Counted from the first letter of the stretch, positions 52,729 through 62,034 are shown. The stretch is 64,000 nucleotides of DNA from Seongchinamella unica (GCF_004354085.1 NZ_SMSE01000001.1:357335-421334), one strand, 5' to 3'. A program made the numbers and translations. The notes: generated by a model from the letters alone, not told the origin.

Positions 52729-53781
52729 GTGAAAACACTTTTACTCCTTTTAGGTGCCCTGCTTTTACCCGCCCTGGGGGTGGCCGCCACCGAACCGGAC
52801 TATCTGAGTTTCGCCACCGAGGATGAAAAAAACTCCACTGAAATTTTCAGCCGGGCCAGCCCGTCCGTGGTCTATGTCACCAATACCGCGCTCAGGCGCA
52901 ATCTTTTCTCGCTGAATGTACAGGAAATTCCCCGCGGCTCAGGCACGGGTTTCGTCTGGAACGAACGGGGGCTTATTGTCACCAATTTCCACGTCATTGC
53001 CGGCGCCCACCGGTTGATCGTCACCCTGGGCGATCAACGGGAGTTCGAAGCCCAGGTTGTCGGCGTGGCGCCGGAGAAGGACCTGGCGGTATTGCGCATC
53101 GAAGATCCGCCCGAGGACCTGCAGGCACTGCCGTTGGGGGATTCCTCGGAGTTGTCGGTGGGCCGCAAGGTACTTGCCATCGGCAACCCCTTCGGCCTGG
53201 ACACCACTCTCACAACCGGGGTGGTGAGCGCCCTGGGGCGCGAAATCCAGGCGCCCAGTGGACGCACGATCCGCGGGGTGATCCAGACCGACGCCGCTAT
53301 CAACCCCGGCAACTCGGGGGGGCCGCTGCTCAACTCGCTGGGCCAGCTGGTGGGCGTCAATACGGCAATTTTCAGCCCCAGCGGTGCCAGTGCCGGCATC
53401 GGTTTTGCCATACCGGTAAACACCGTCAAGGAAGTGATTCCGCAGTTAATCGCCTACGGCAAGGTCCTTCATCCGATCATCGGCGTCGAACTGGCCAGTG
53501 ATCGCTGGATACGGCGCTTCGGTATCGAAGGCGTACCTATCGTGCACGTCTACCCGGGGTTGCCAGCGGCAGAAGCGGGCATGGAAGGCGCACGCCAGGT
53601 GGGCCGCAGGGAGATCAAGCTGGGAGACGTCATTACCCACATCGATGGCAAGGAAATTCGCTCCAGTGACGATTACCTGACCGCGCTGGAAACTCATGAG
53701 CCTGGCGATACGATAAGCATTGACACCCGGCGGGGTGACAAGAAACTCAGCTTCAAGGTGACCTTGATAGAATCCCAGTAG
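52729..53781 (+). CDS. HtrA/DegS-like serine protease with one PDZ domain
   Basis: A 350-residue S1C protease (GTG start). It has a signal peptide (about residues 2-20), then the protease domain with His in TNFHVIAG, Asp in EKDLAVLRI and Ser in GNSGGPLLN, and one C-terminal PDZ domain (about residues 250-345). One PDZ domain and this size fit periplasmic DegS/HhoB-like or plant Deg1-like forms; without a membrane anchor it is not a plain DegS. All three catalytic residues are in place. The small DUF1499 gene is translated with it. Confidence 0.93.
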   Translation: MKTLLLLLGALLLPALGVAATEPDYLSFATEDEKNSTEIFSRASPSVVYVTNTALRRNLFSLNVQEIPRGSGTGFVWNERGLIVTNFHVIAGAHRLIVTLGDQREFEAQVVGVAPEKDLAVLRIEDPPEDLQALPLGDSSELSVGRKVLAIGNPFGLDTTLTTGVVSALGREIQAPSGRTIRGVIQTDAAINPGNSGGPLLNSLGQLVGVNTAIFSPSGASAGIGFAIPVNTVKEVIPQLIAYGKVLHPIIGVELASDRWIRRFGIEGVPIVHVYPGLPAAEAGMEGARQVGRREIKLGDVITHIDGKEIRSSDDYLTALETHEPGDTISIDTRRGDKKLSFKVTLIESQ

Positions 53782-54531
53782 TCAGGACAGGGTTCCCCCG
53801 TCCACCCTGATGTCCTCTCCGGTGATGTGAGCGCCATCCTCTGATATCAACATGGCAATCACCCCGGCGACCACCTCCGCGTCCTTAGGTCCGGTGAGTG
53901 AAGAGATTCGCCCCATGAGGCTGTAATCCATGGTCGAGGGAAAGTCGATACCGCGGGTCATGTCGGTTTTGATATCGCCCGGGCAGACGCAGTTGGCCCT
54001 CACGCCCCGCTTGGCGTACTCCACCGCAAGGCTGCGGGTCATTGCCAATACCCCACCCTTGCTGGCCGAATAGGCGACCCCACAGGGCAGACCGGACAGA
54101 GCAGCGGTTGACGCTGCGTTGACAATGCTGCCCCCGTTTTCCAGCAAATGGGGCAGCGCCGCCTGGCACAGCAACAGCGTGCCGGTGAGATTGATGTCGA
54201 GCACCTGCTGCCATTTATCGAGCGCCAGCTGCTCAGTGTCATCAAATCGCAGGACGCCAGCCATATTAACCAGCGCATGCAGCCCGCCAAATTGCGCGGC
54301 ACAGTCGTCAACAGCCGCCTGGACCCCGGCGGCGTTACTGATATCGCAACGGCGTGCCACGGCCCTGCCGCCGGCGGCGCGAATCTCATCGGCGGTAGCG
54401 CGCGTCCGCGCATCATCAATGTCGACACAATAGACGCTGGCACCTTCCGCAGCCGCGCGTATTGCGCTGGCGCGGCCAATGCCGCTACCCGCCCCCGTTA
54501 CCAGAACCACCTTACCGGCCAGTCGCTGCAC
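53782..54531 (-). CDS. Short-chain dehydrogenase/reductase
   Basis: A 249-residue classical SDR. Cofactor motif TGAGSGIG near the N-terminus with Asp after the second strand (CVDIDDA), so it should use NAD(H). Catalytic Ser in NAASTAALSG, and YSASK with Tyr and Lys. The substrate is unknown; hydroxysteroid or 3-hydroxyacyl-CoA type oxidation would match the neighbouring genes. It is divergent from the acyl-CoA dehydrogenase operon, with 255 bp between. Confidence 0.92.
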   Translation of the reverse strand: MQRLAGKVVLVTGAGSGIGRASAIRAAAEGASVYCVDIDDARTRATADEIRAAGGRAVARRCDISNAAGVQAAVDDCAAQFGGLHALVNMAGVLRFDDTEQLALDKWQQVLDINLTGTLLLCQAALPHLLENGGSIVNAASTAALSGLPCGVAYSASKGGVLAMTRSLAVEYAKRGVRANCVCPGDIKTDMTRGIDFPSTMDYSLMGRISSLTGPKDAEVVAGVIAMLISEDGAHITGEDIRVDGGTLS

Positions 54532-54786
54532 GGCTCATCCTCCCCCGTCAAAAGCCTGAATATGCCCAGCCGTTGTGCAACCGTCAAACCTGCCGGTATG
54601 CAGCGCTATACCCCGCCGCAGGGAACGCCGGGCACAGCCGGGACTGTCCCATATTGTCATCCGGGCTGACTTATTAAGCCATTGCCATGGGATGGGGCAG
54701 CGGTACCCTGACAAGACTTCAATGGAGGCGGATCGTGGGCTTACACTTGCCCCTGCCCTTCGCGCTGAACACAATCCGGAGAGCCT

Positions 54787-56001
54787 ATGAACGCCCCCGC
54801 CAGGAGAGATATTGTGCAGGACCTTGAGCAGTTTCGCAGTGATGTTCGCCAGTGGCTGGAGGAAAATTGCCCCCCCTCCCAGCGGCAACCCATCACCCCG
54901 GAAGAGCAGTACTACGGCGGCCGTCATGCCCGGTTCCCCAGTGAGGACGCAAAACTCTGGTTCGAGCGCATGCGCGACAAGGGCTGGATCTGCCCGGAAT
55001 GGCCCGCAGAATATGGCGGCGGCGGGCTCGGGCCGCAAGAGGCCAAAATCATCAAGGAGGAGATGAAAGCACTCAATGCGCGTACCGCCCTTTACAGTAT
55101 TGGCATCTGGATGCTGGGTCCGGCATTGCTGGAATTCGGCAACGAAAAGCAAAAGCAGCAGCATATCCGCGCCATTATCAACGGCGAAGCCCGCTGGGCA
55201 CAGGGCTATTCGGAACCGGGCTCCGGCTCAGACCTCGCCAGCCTGCAGTGCCGGGCCGAGGATAAGGGAGACCATTTCCTGGTCAATGGCAGCAAGATCT
55301 GGACGACGGCTGCCGACAAATGCGACTGGATTTTCTGTCTGGTGCGCACCGACCCCAAAGCCAAGAAGCAGGAAGGCATCAGTTTCCTGCTGATCGATAT
55401 GGATGACCCCGGCGTCAGCACCACGCCCATTGAATTGATCAGCGGCGAGTCTGAGTTCTGCCAGACATTCTTTGACAATGTGAAAGTGCCGAAAGACAAC
55501 CTGGTAGGCGAACTCAACAAGGGCTGGAGTGTCGCCAAGGCGCTGCTGGTCCATGAAAGAAAGTTGATGTCGGAACTGGGCAGCGACTCCCCGCGAGAGG
55601 TAGTCCCCCCCAGCACCGCCGCCCGCCAGTACCTGCCATTCGCAAACGGCAAAGTTGCCGACGCCCAATTGCGCTCGGAACTGGTGGACTATGACATGGA
55701 AATGCACGCCATTGGCCTGACCCATTTCCGCACCTTCGAGGAGAAGATCGCCGGGGTCCGCAGTGCCGCCCCTCTGGTCATGAAGTACGTCGGCACCGAG
55801 GCGGAAAAAACCAGGAGCGAATTGCTGCTGGCTATCATGGGTAGCCGGGGACTGGGCTGGGAGGGCGAGGGCTTCACCCAGCCGGAGCTGGACACCCTGC
55901 GCCTGTGGGCCATGTCCAAGGCCATGACCATCGCTGGCGGCACCTCGGAAATTCAATTGAATGTTATCGCCAAGAACGTGCTGCAACTGCCCCAATCATA
56001 G
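54787..56001 (+). CDS. Acyl-CoA dehydrogenase family protein (first of a pair)
   Basis: A 404-residue flavoprotein subunit that dehydrogenates an acyl-CoA with FAD. Typical parts: PEWPAEYGGGGLGP, the FAD-binding QGYSEPGSGSDLASLQ, WTTAADKCDWIFCLVRT, and at the end AGGTSEIQLNVIAKNVL. The catalytic base is not obvious. The next gene, 9 bp on, is a second and distinct dehydrogenase; such pairs often form alpha2beta2 enzymes that act on steroid side chains. The pair, ketosteroid isomerase and SDR make up one cluster. Confidence 0.9.
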   Translation: MNAPARRDIVQDLEQFRSDVRQWLEENCPPSQRQPITPEEQYYGGRHARFPSEDAKLWFERMRDKGWICPEWPAEYGGGGLGPQEAKIIKEEMKALNARTALYSIGIWMLGPALLEFGNEKQKQQHIRAIINGEARWAQGYSEPGSGSDLASLQCRAEDKGDHFLVNGSKIWTTAADKCDWIFCLVRTDPKAKKQEGISFLLIDMDDPGVSTTPIELISGESEFCQTFFDNVKVPKDNLVGELNKGWSVAKALLVHERKLMSELGSDSPREVVPPSTAARQYLPFANGKVADAQLRSELVDYDMEMHAIGLTHFRTFEEKIAGVRSAAPLVMKYVGTEAEKTRSELLLAIMGSRGLGWEGEGFTQPELDTLRLWAMSKAMTIAGGTSEIQLNVIAKNVLQLPQS

Positions 56002-56010
56002 GAGCTTACA

Positions 56011-57150
56011 ATGGCCCTGGTCCTCAACGAAGAGCAACGTTTCCTGCAAGACAGCGCCAGGGAATTTCTCGCCAACAACGCCCCGGTGGCGAGCCTGCGC
56101 CAGCTCCGGGACTCCCGGGATCCACTGGGATACGACCCCGAACTGTGGCAACAGATGGCCGGATTGGGCTGGGCCAGCATCATTCTCCCTGAAGCCTATG
56201 GCGGTCTGGACTTCGGTTTCACCGGCCTGGGCATCGTCATGGAAGAGGCGGGCCGGACACTCACTGCATCACCTCTGTTTGCCTCCGCGGTAGTGGCAGC
56301 CTCGGCCATCCTGCTCGGTGGCAACGAGGCGCAGAAAAATGAATTACTGCCTGAAATCGCCGCCGGCAGACTCACCTTGGCGCTGGCTCTGGAGGAAAGT
56401 CACCATCACCGCCCCAGCCAGATCGAGACCACTGCCGCCCCCCGGGGCAATGGCTTTGTCATCTCCGGCAGCAAAAGCTTTGTCATCGACGGCCACAGCG
56501 CCGACAAGCTGCTGGTTGTTGCCCGCAGCGGCGGCGAGACAGAGGCAGAGGAAGGCCTGAGCCTTTTCCTGGTAGACCGCGAGGCCAACGGGGTCAGCGT
56601 GCAGCGCACCATCATGGTAGACAGCCGCAACGCGGCCAACGTGGTTTTCGACAACATGGAGGTTGACGCCTCCGCCCTGGTCGGTGAATTGGGTCAGGGC
56701 TGGGGGGTGCTTGAACCGGTCCTCGACCGCGGGCGGGTGGCGCTGGCGGCGGAAATGATGGGACTGTCACTGGAGGCTTTTGAGCGCACCGTGGAATACC
56801 TGAAAGAGCGTGAGCAGTTTGGCGCCAAGATCGGAAGTTTCCAGGCGCTGCAACATCGCGCAGCGCATATACAGTCCCAGCTAGAGCTGTGCCGATCGGT
56901 AATCCTGCAGGCACTGTCGGCGGTCGATGAGGCACCGGATCAATTGCCACTGCTGGCCAGCCTGGCCAAGGCAAAGCTCAACCAGCTGGCAAAACTGGTC
57001 ACCAATGAAGCGGTGCAGATGCACGGCGGTATCGGTGTTACCGACGAGCTGGAAATCGGCTTTTTTCTCAAACGCGCCCGGGTTGCCATGCAGGTTTTCG
57101 GTGACACCGGGTTTCACAAGGACCGCTACGCCACACTCTGTGGCTACTGA
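56011..57150 (+). CDS. Acyl-CoA dehydrogenase family protein (second of a pair)
   Basis: A 379-residue acyl-CoA dehydrogenase. It has the opening LNEEQRFLQDSAREFL, LPEAYGGLDFGFTGLGIVMEEAG, then the C-terminal domain REQFGAKIGSFQALQHRAA and MHGGIGVTDELEIGFFLKRARV, where the Glu in TDEL aligns with the catalytic base of the family. So this subunit is probably the active one. The Arg-Glu-Gln-Phe-Gly motif is complete. It sits between the first dehydrogenase and the isomerase, with gaps of 9 and 11 bp. Confidence 0.92.
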   Translation: MALVLNEEQRFLQDSAREFLANNAPVASLRQLRDSRDPLGYDPELWQQMAGLGWASIILPEAYGGLDFGFTGLGIVMEEAGRTLTASPLFASAVVAASAILLGGNEAQKNELLPEIAAGRLTLALALEESHHHRPSQIETTAAPRGNGFVISGSKSFVIDGHSADKLLVVARSGGETEAEEGLSLFLVDREANGVSVQRTIMVDSRNAANVVFDNMEVDASALVGELGQGWGVLEPVLDRGRVALAAEMMGLSLEAFERTVEYLKEREQFGAKIGSFQALQHRAAHIQSQLELCRSVILQALSAVDEAPDQLPLLASLAKAKLNQLAKLVTNEAVQMHGGIGVTDELEIGFFLKRARVAMQVFGDTGFHKDRYATLCGY

Positions 57151-57161
57151 CAGGAACCCTC

Positions 57162-57503
57162 ATGGATAACACACATAAAATTGCCACGGTCCACAAGTAC
57201 GTGGAAGCCTTCGCCAATTCCGACATCCAGCTGATTCGGGAGATTTATGCCGAGGATGCGGTAGTTGAAGATCCCGTGGGCAGCGAGCCCCATGTAGGCA
57301 TTGACGCTGTTGTGCGCTTCTATGAGGGCGCCTTTGCCACCGGTGCCAGGCTCGCTTTAACGGGCGACGTGCGCTGCGCCGGCAATGCGGCCGCTTTTCC
57401 CTTCAAGGTCATCATGGAAGGCATAGACATCTCTCCCATTGATGTATTTGAGTTCAACGACGCAGGCAAGGTCGTCAAGATGAAAGCCTACTGGGGAGGC
57501 TGA
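57162..57503 (+). CDS. Delta5-3-ketosteroid isomerase-like protein
   Basis: A 113-residue NTF2-fold protein. All key residues of ketosteroid isomerase are found in the right places: Tyr13 in HKYVEAF, Asp37 in VVEDPVGSEP (the base), Asp94 in SPIDVFEF and the C-terminal Trp111 in KAYWGG. This is a stronger match than to generic SnoaL/NTF2 proteins. The enzyme moves a double bond in 3-oxo steroids. It ends the operon with the two acyl-CoA dehydrogenases, pointing to steroid or sterol-like breakdown. Confidence 0.82.
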   Translation: MDNTHKIATVHKYVEAFANSDIQLIREIYAEDAVVEDPVGSEPHVGIDAVVRFYEGAFATGARLALTGDVRCAGNAAAFPFKVIMEGIDISPIDVFEFNDAGKVVKMKAYWGG

Positions 57504-57522
57504 AACTGCCGGGGACGAGCGT

Positions 57523-59865
57523 TCAGGATATGCGGGCCGCCGGCGCATCTCGCTGCAGTCGCGTCTCCAGTTGCTTGATCTGCTCGAGGAAGTGCCAGGG
57601 CGCCAGCAGCGGCTCCAACTCCTCGGCGGAAACCGGCTTGCTGAACATATAGCCCTGAATCACATGGGCCCCTTCGTCGGTCATAAAGGCATATTGCTGG
57701 TCGGTTTCGACCCCCTCCGCCACCAGTTTGAGCCCCAGCCCCTTTGCCATGGCGACGATTGCCCGCACCAGGCTGGCGTCTTCGGGGCTGCTGGTCGCCC
57801 CGATCACAAAGCTGCGGTCAATTTTCAATTCATCCAGCGGGAAACGACTGAGGTAACTCAAGGAGGAATACCCGGTGCCGAAATCGTCGATTGACAGGCT
57901 CACGCCCAGGTCGCGAAGCTCTGCGAGCGCCTTGATCGAAGCCGACGTATCGCCCATGACCACGCCCTCGGTCAGCTCCAGTTCCAGCACACTGGGGTCA
58001 ACCCCGATTTCATCCAGCATGGCTTTCACCCGCCGGGTAAAACTGGGGGTGAATTGCAGGGCCGATACATTGACCGCGACCTTGGGCAGATGGATTCCCC
58101 GGTCTTCAAAGGCCTTTACCTGGCGACAGGCCTCCCGAATCACCCAATCACCCATCTCGCCTATCAGCCCCATCTCCTCGGCCAGGGGGATAAAGCGGAA
58201 GGGCGGGATCAGGCCCTGCTCGGGATGCTGCCAACGCAACAGGGCCTCGGCGCCCACCACCTTGCCACTGTGGGTATCCACCTGTGGCTGGTAGAACAGC
58301 ACCAGCTCATTGTTGTCCATGGCCTTGCGCAGGTCGTTTTCCAGGGTCAGCCTGTCCAGTCCCTCGTCCTCCATGCTGACGTCATAGAAAAGATGCGAGC
58401 TCTTTCCCGTGGACTTGGCCCGGTACATCGCGGTATCGGCACAGCGCAGCAGTCCCTCCACATCGGTGGCGTGATCCGGTGCCAGGGCAATGCCGATGCT
58501 CGGGGTAACGACCAGCTCGTGACCGTTGATCAGCATGGGCTCGGTGAGCGCCGTGATCAGGCGCTGGGCCACCAGAGCCGCTGATTCCGATGTCTCTATC
58601 TGGTTCAGCACCACGGTGAACTCGTCGCCTCCGAGCCGTGATACATCGATTTTCGCCGAGGGGTCCACATAGTGGGCGACCACATCGCTATCGCGAACAC
58701 AGCGGCTTAATCGCTGGCCAACTTCACGCAGCAGCAGGTCGCCGGCGCTGTGGCCCAGGGAATCATTAATTCGCTTGAAGTTGTCCAGGTCCAGAAACAG
58801 CAAAGCCAGCATCTGGCTGTTGCGCTGGGAAAGTTTCAGCAACAGGGACAGCTGCTCGGTAAACAGGCGCCGATTTGGCAGTGAAGTCAGCGAGTCATAA
58901 TAGGCCATCTGCCGCAAGCGGTTCTTGGTGCGCGTCACCTGCTCCACCGCCTTGTTGAGTTCCGCGTTGCGCCGGCTCAGCTGGGAGGTCCGCTCCTCCA
59001 CTTTCATACTCAGCAGCTGGTGGTCCACGTCCATTTCGCGCTTGTACTTGCTGATCCCGGTAACTACCCCGTTGAGAATATTGGCGATCTCCTCCACCTC
59101 TCCCCCGCCGCTGACTTTCAACGGTTCCTGCATCTGCCCGGAGGCGATACCGTCGGCAAGCCTGGCGAGCCGGGAAATCGGCGCGGTGATCCGGCGGGTC
59201 AGGGAAAGGCTGAATGCCAGACATAACAGGGCAAAAGCGAGACAGGCGATCACCACCAGCAGGATGCCCGGAAGCACCTCCCGCAGCAGGGCACGCTGAT
59301 TTACCGCCAACTGCAGATAGCCCATAACGTGGCGAACCTTCGCTTCCCGGGGCTGGGCTGCCGCGGCCAGAAACTCCCGTTGACTGACCCGGCTAGCCAG
59401 CGGATTGACGGGAGAGGTAATTGGCAGCGTTAGCTGGAAATTGCGATCGGCACCCAGCAGGGCGCCCAACAGGCCACCGCTAACCTCTCGGCCGCGGCCA
59501 TCCAGGCTGACAAGGCCGTTGTCCGCCTCGGACAGCCCCTGGCGCAGGAACTCCAGTTTCGGCGCACCGGCGGCGGCCCCCGACGGTAGCTGCAGCATTG
59601 CGCTCCCGCCAACGCTGCGCACGATAGCGGAAGCGACCGACGGCGGCTCAATCAGTCGGGCAAGCGTGCTGGCCAGTGCCTGCTGGTTGTCAAAATACAG
59701 GTAGAAAGCCAGGTCCGGGCGGTGGGTAGCCTCCTCCCGGAGCTGCGTCAGCAGACGGTCCCGTTCCAGCCGGTACTCCCGGACACTGGCAAAACCACTG
59801 ACCAACAGGCTCATGCTGAGCAGTATGGCGATTACCAGTGCATTTATTCTTCCGGCGATGGTCAC
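57523..59865 (-). CDS. Bifunctional diguanylate cyclase/phosphodiesterase (GGDEF-EAL)
   Basis: A 780-residue membrane protein. An N-terminal membrane helix (about 10-28), a periplasmic sensor domain (30-200), a second helix (about 205-225), HAMP (about 225-280) and coiled coil lead to GGDEF (about 335-515, with SRLGGDEFTVVL) and EAL (about 525-770, with EALLRW, DDFGTGYSSL and QGYMFSKP). Both active sites look complete, so it could make and break cyclic di-GMP. An insertion of about ten residues lies just before GGDEF (HYVDPSAKIDV). No partner gene is adjacent. Confidence 0.93.
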   Translation of the reverse strand: MTIAGRINALVIAILLSMSLLVSGFASVREYRLERDRLLTQLREEATHRPDLAFYLYFDNQQALASTLARLIEPPSVASAIVRSVGGSAMLQLPSGAAAGAPKLEFLRQGLSEADNGLVSLDGRGREVSGGLLGALLGADRNFQLTLPITSPVNPLASRVSQREFLAAAAQPREAKVRHVMGYLQLAVNQRALLREVLPGILLVVIACLAFALLCLAFSLSLTRRITAPISRLARLADGIASGQMQEPLKVSGGGEVEEIANILNGVVTGISKYKREMDVDHQLLSMKVEERTSQLSRRNAELNKAVEQVTRTKNRLRQMAYYDSLTSLPNRRLFTEQLSLLLKLSQRNSQMLALLFLDLDNFKRINDSLGHSAGDLLLREVGQRLSRCVRDSDVVAHYVDPSAKIDVSRLGGDEFTVVLNQIETSESAALVAQRLITALTEPMLINGHELVVTPSIGIALAPDHATDVEGLLRCADTAMYRAKSTGKSSHLFYDVSMEDEGLDRLTLENDLRKAMDNNELVLFYQPQVDTHSGKVVGAEALLRWQHPEQGLIPPFRFIPLAEEMGLIGEMGDWVIREACRQVKAFEDRGIHLPKVAVNVSALQFTPSFTRRVKAMLDEIGVDPSVLELELTEGVVMGDTSASIKALAELRDLGVSLSIDDFGTGYSSLSYLSRFPLDELKIDRSFVIGATSSPEDASLVRAIVAMAKGLGLKLVAEGVETDQQYAFMTDEGAHVIQGYMFSKPVSAEELEPLLAPWHFLEQIKQLETRLQRDAPAARIS

Positions 59866-60035
59866 GTTGGCGTCGCTTCACTCCGGTCAAAAAAGTCGAT
59901 GAATCCGCACAGTATGTGATATCGGGGAGAAAAGCCCAAGCCTGTTTATCTCTACTTTTTGCCGATTTTCCGTAGAGTGCATTCAGGCCTGTGTGCTTGA
60001 ATTCTGCATTAGCCAGGATCGGGGAAAACCGGCAG

Positions 60036-60560
60036 ATGTCAGAATTCCAGATGACTCACGTAGCGCTGGTGGGAGCGCGGATCGATGCGTTTGCGGCGCT
60101 GGGATTTCGCAGCCGGAGTGATCTCACCATGCGCCGTGCGCTGCCAGCCGGGATAGCGGTCGAATTCCAGCACATGGATGAGGGTGAACTGAAAGCCCTG
60201 CTGACCCGCCAACTGCCCATCTGGGTGCATAATTGCATCACCGACCCGCAGTTTCCGGCCAGGAACAGGCTGCTTATGCACCTGCGACGCTTCGAAGGCG
60301 AATTGCGGGATAACCGCGACAATGAAGTGATAGCAATGGTGCTCAACGCCGGTTTTCGCAACCGGCAACTGGACCCGATGGCGCTCCCCCAAAGCATGCC
60401 CCTGCGACAGCGCTGCAGTATGTTGATGCACGTCGAACCCTGGCGGGAGGCCTACCGCGAACTGGAAACCGCGGTGGTCAATATCCTGGCGTCAGAGGCG
60501 GAGCAACTGGACACCTGGCTGGCGACGGCGGAGCCCCGGATCGAGCACGCCGCCGTATAA
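60036..60560 (+). CDS. Unknown soluble protein, PilZ-like beginning not confirmed
   Basis: A 174-residue protein from the ATG at 60036, preceded by GGGGAAAA; the frame extends to 59991. It has no signal peptide or membrane segment. It is rich in Arg, Leu and Glu and mainly helical, with the segment LLTRQLPIWVHNCITDPQFPARNRLLMHLRRFEGELRDNRDNEVIAMVLNAG. I do not recognise a family. It is 126 bp from the GGDEF-EAL start, divergent, so a c-di-GMP-linked role is only a guess. Confidence 0.65.
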   Translation: MSEFQMTHVALVGARIDAFAALGFRSRSDLTMRRALPAGIAVEFQHMDEGELKALLTRQLPIWVHNCITDPQFPARNRLLMHLRRFEGELRDNRDNEVIAMVLNAGFRNRQLDPMALPQSMPLRQRCSMLMHVEPWREAYRELETAVVNILASEAEQLDTWLATAEPRIEHAAV

Positions 60561-60574
60561 GCCTGCTGCGCGAA

Positions 60575-60910
60575 TCAGACGTCTGCGGGACGACGATCAG
60601 CTGAGGAGGAGCCGGTTACCATGCGCACGGTCCGCTGACAGGTTTCCAGCCAGGGCTGCACTGTCTCTGTTTTCAGGGCACGCACATATCCCCCTTCACT
60701 CTTGCAGGAGATGCTGGTTTTGTTCGGTGTCCAATCGCCCTCTTTGGGACGCGGCTTGCGGGTACTGTAGTACCAAAGACCGCGGCGGTCCTGCATGATG
60801 TAGTTGGCGTCTTCCGGCAAGTAAACTTTTTTGCCGTCAATAACCGCAAACACTTCCAGTTCACTGTCGGGCTGCTGTTCCAGTACCGCTGTAGGTGTAA
60901 TCGTCAACAT
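60575..60910 (-). CDS. Small unknown protein
   Basis: A 111-residue protein from the ATG at 60910. It has no signal. The central stretch EVFAVIDGKKVYLPEDANYIMQDRRGLWYYSTRKPRPKEGDWTPN is rich in aromatic and basic residues and looks like a small beta domain; Cys residues in SCKSEGG and TCQ could form a disulphide or bind metal. The family is not recognised. The region upstream (60911-61160) has repeated boxes. Confidence 0.6.
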   Translation of the reverse strand: MLTITPTAVLEQQPDSELEVFAVIDGKKVYLPEDANYIMQDRRGLWYYSTRKPRPKEGDWTPNKTSISCKSEGGYVRALKTETVQPWLETCQRTVRMVTGSSSADRRPADV

Positions 60911-61048
60911 GGCTGACTCCCTGAATCTTGTTATCCAATCCCTCGAAAGTGAGCGTCCCCTGGCACAAGGCCCGCTTGCCCACCGCACGCGGACTCCTGT
61001 CTACGTGTTGCATCAGTTATAAGGGGTGTCGGGAGTTGCGGCAACGTG

Positions 61049-61154
61049 AATTTGGCCAGATTTTTAGAGAATTACGTGAAAATGGTATTTATTGGCCAAT
61101 TTTTTCAATCATTGGGTGGAATTTGGCGTATTTTCCGGAATCGACTGCCAAATT
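61049..61154. repeat. AATTTGGC boxes in an AT-rich promoter-like region
   Basis: AATTTGGC at 61049-61056 and 61120-61127, its inverse GCCAAATT at 61147-61154, and a near-inverse GCCAATTT at 61095-61102. The pair 61120/61147 could also form a stem in the cheW-side transcript. The AT content is far above that of the surrounding DNA. Either a regulator site or a terminator-like structure. Confidence 0.5.
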
Positions 61155-61160
61155 TTCAGC

Positions 61161-61556
61161 CTAGCTGCGAATCAACCTGATGTGTGGCGGGGAATCCGCG
61201 TCTGGCTTGAGCTGCTCCAGCTTGCTCGGAACGCCTCTGGAGAGCAGGTCCGGTGCCTGTTCGACGGAACTCATGAGCATATGCAGGGATAATGCGGCGC
61301 GTGCATCCTTGCTTGCAATCATGGGGTCGAAACCCGGCAGCTCGTCCTCGGGGATAAATCCCAGCATCACGGCATTGGTCAGGTAATCCCGGATAATCTG
61401 CCGGTTAACCTGGTCCTGAAGGTAAATCTGGTAGCCCTCATCACCGAACACGCGCAGCAGCACATCCCGGTCGCTAGCGGCCAGGCCGGCTGAGGTGAAT
61501 GGCGGATTCTCGCCAAAGGCCGTTTCAATCCGCTCTACCACTGTGTCCAGTCTCAA
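61161..61556 (-). CDS. Unknown protein in the chemosensory operon
   Basis: A 131-residue protein from a TTG at 61556 with GGAGAA a few bases upstream; the longer frame would overlap the CheW gene entirely. It looks helical (LRVFGDEGYQIYLQDQVNRQIIRDYLTNAVMLGFIPEDELPGFDPMIASKDARAALSLHMLMSSVEQ). I cannot assign a family. It comes 13 bp after the CheW-like gene and may be an accessory of that system. Confidence 0.6.
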   Translation of the reverse strand: MRLDTVVERIETAFGENPPFTSAGLAASDRDVLLRVFGDEGYQIYLQDQVNRQIIRDYLTNAVMLGFIPEDELPGFDPMIASKDARAALSLHMLMSSVEQAPDLLSRGVPSKLEQLKPDADSPPHIRLIRS

Positions 61557-61569
61557 GGCATCTTCTCCG

Positions 61570-62034
61570 TTATCTCGCCATCTGGGCGTTAGCTGCCGTA
61601 TCCGGGCGCGAGGCCATGCCCTGCAGGGCTGGCAGGTTCGGCACCTGGTATACCTTCCCGTCCAGCTCAAAAGCTGCAAGGGCATATTCATCAACTGCTG
61701 CGGGAAGATCCCGGCAGTCGGCGGAGTCAATCCTGCGCACTGCCAGACCGGGACCACGCAAGGCGACCCCCCAGTAATCGGAGCCGCCTCCCTGCAGGCC
61801 CAGAATCACCGCAATCAGGCCACTACTGTTGCCGGCGTCCCGCCAGGGCAACTCGCCATCCGCACCAAAATCCATGACCGGTATCTCCACGCCGCGCCAG
61901 CTCACTTGTTCCGGCACCTGGTCCTCGTGGGCTGGCAGCGTCACTATTTCCCCCAGGCACTTCTGCGGCACCGCCCATTGGCGGTCAGGGCCGCAGGGCA
62001 GGAGTACGCACATTCGCTCCGCTTGCTCGCTCAT
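61570..62034 (-). CDS. CheW-like adaptor protein
   Basis: A 154-residue protein resembling CheW/PilI adaptors, beta-rich, with the opening RMCVLLPCGPDRQWAVPQKCLGEIV and the WRGVEIPVMDFG segment, which is the CheW motif of P-G-x-x-x-I-D type in changed form. It links receptors to the CheA-like kinase whose gene ends 8 bp upstream. Similarity is moderate, so confidence is limited. Confidence 0.78.
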   Translation of the reverse strand: MSEQAERMCVLLPCGPDRQWAVPQKCLGEIVTLPAHEDQVPEQVSWRGVEIPVMDFGADGELPWRDAGNSSGLIAVILGLQGGGSDYWGVALRGPGLAVRRIDSADCRDLPAAVDEYALAAFELDGKVYQVPNLPALQGMASRPDTAANAQMAR

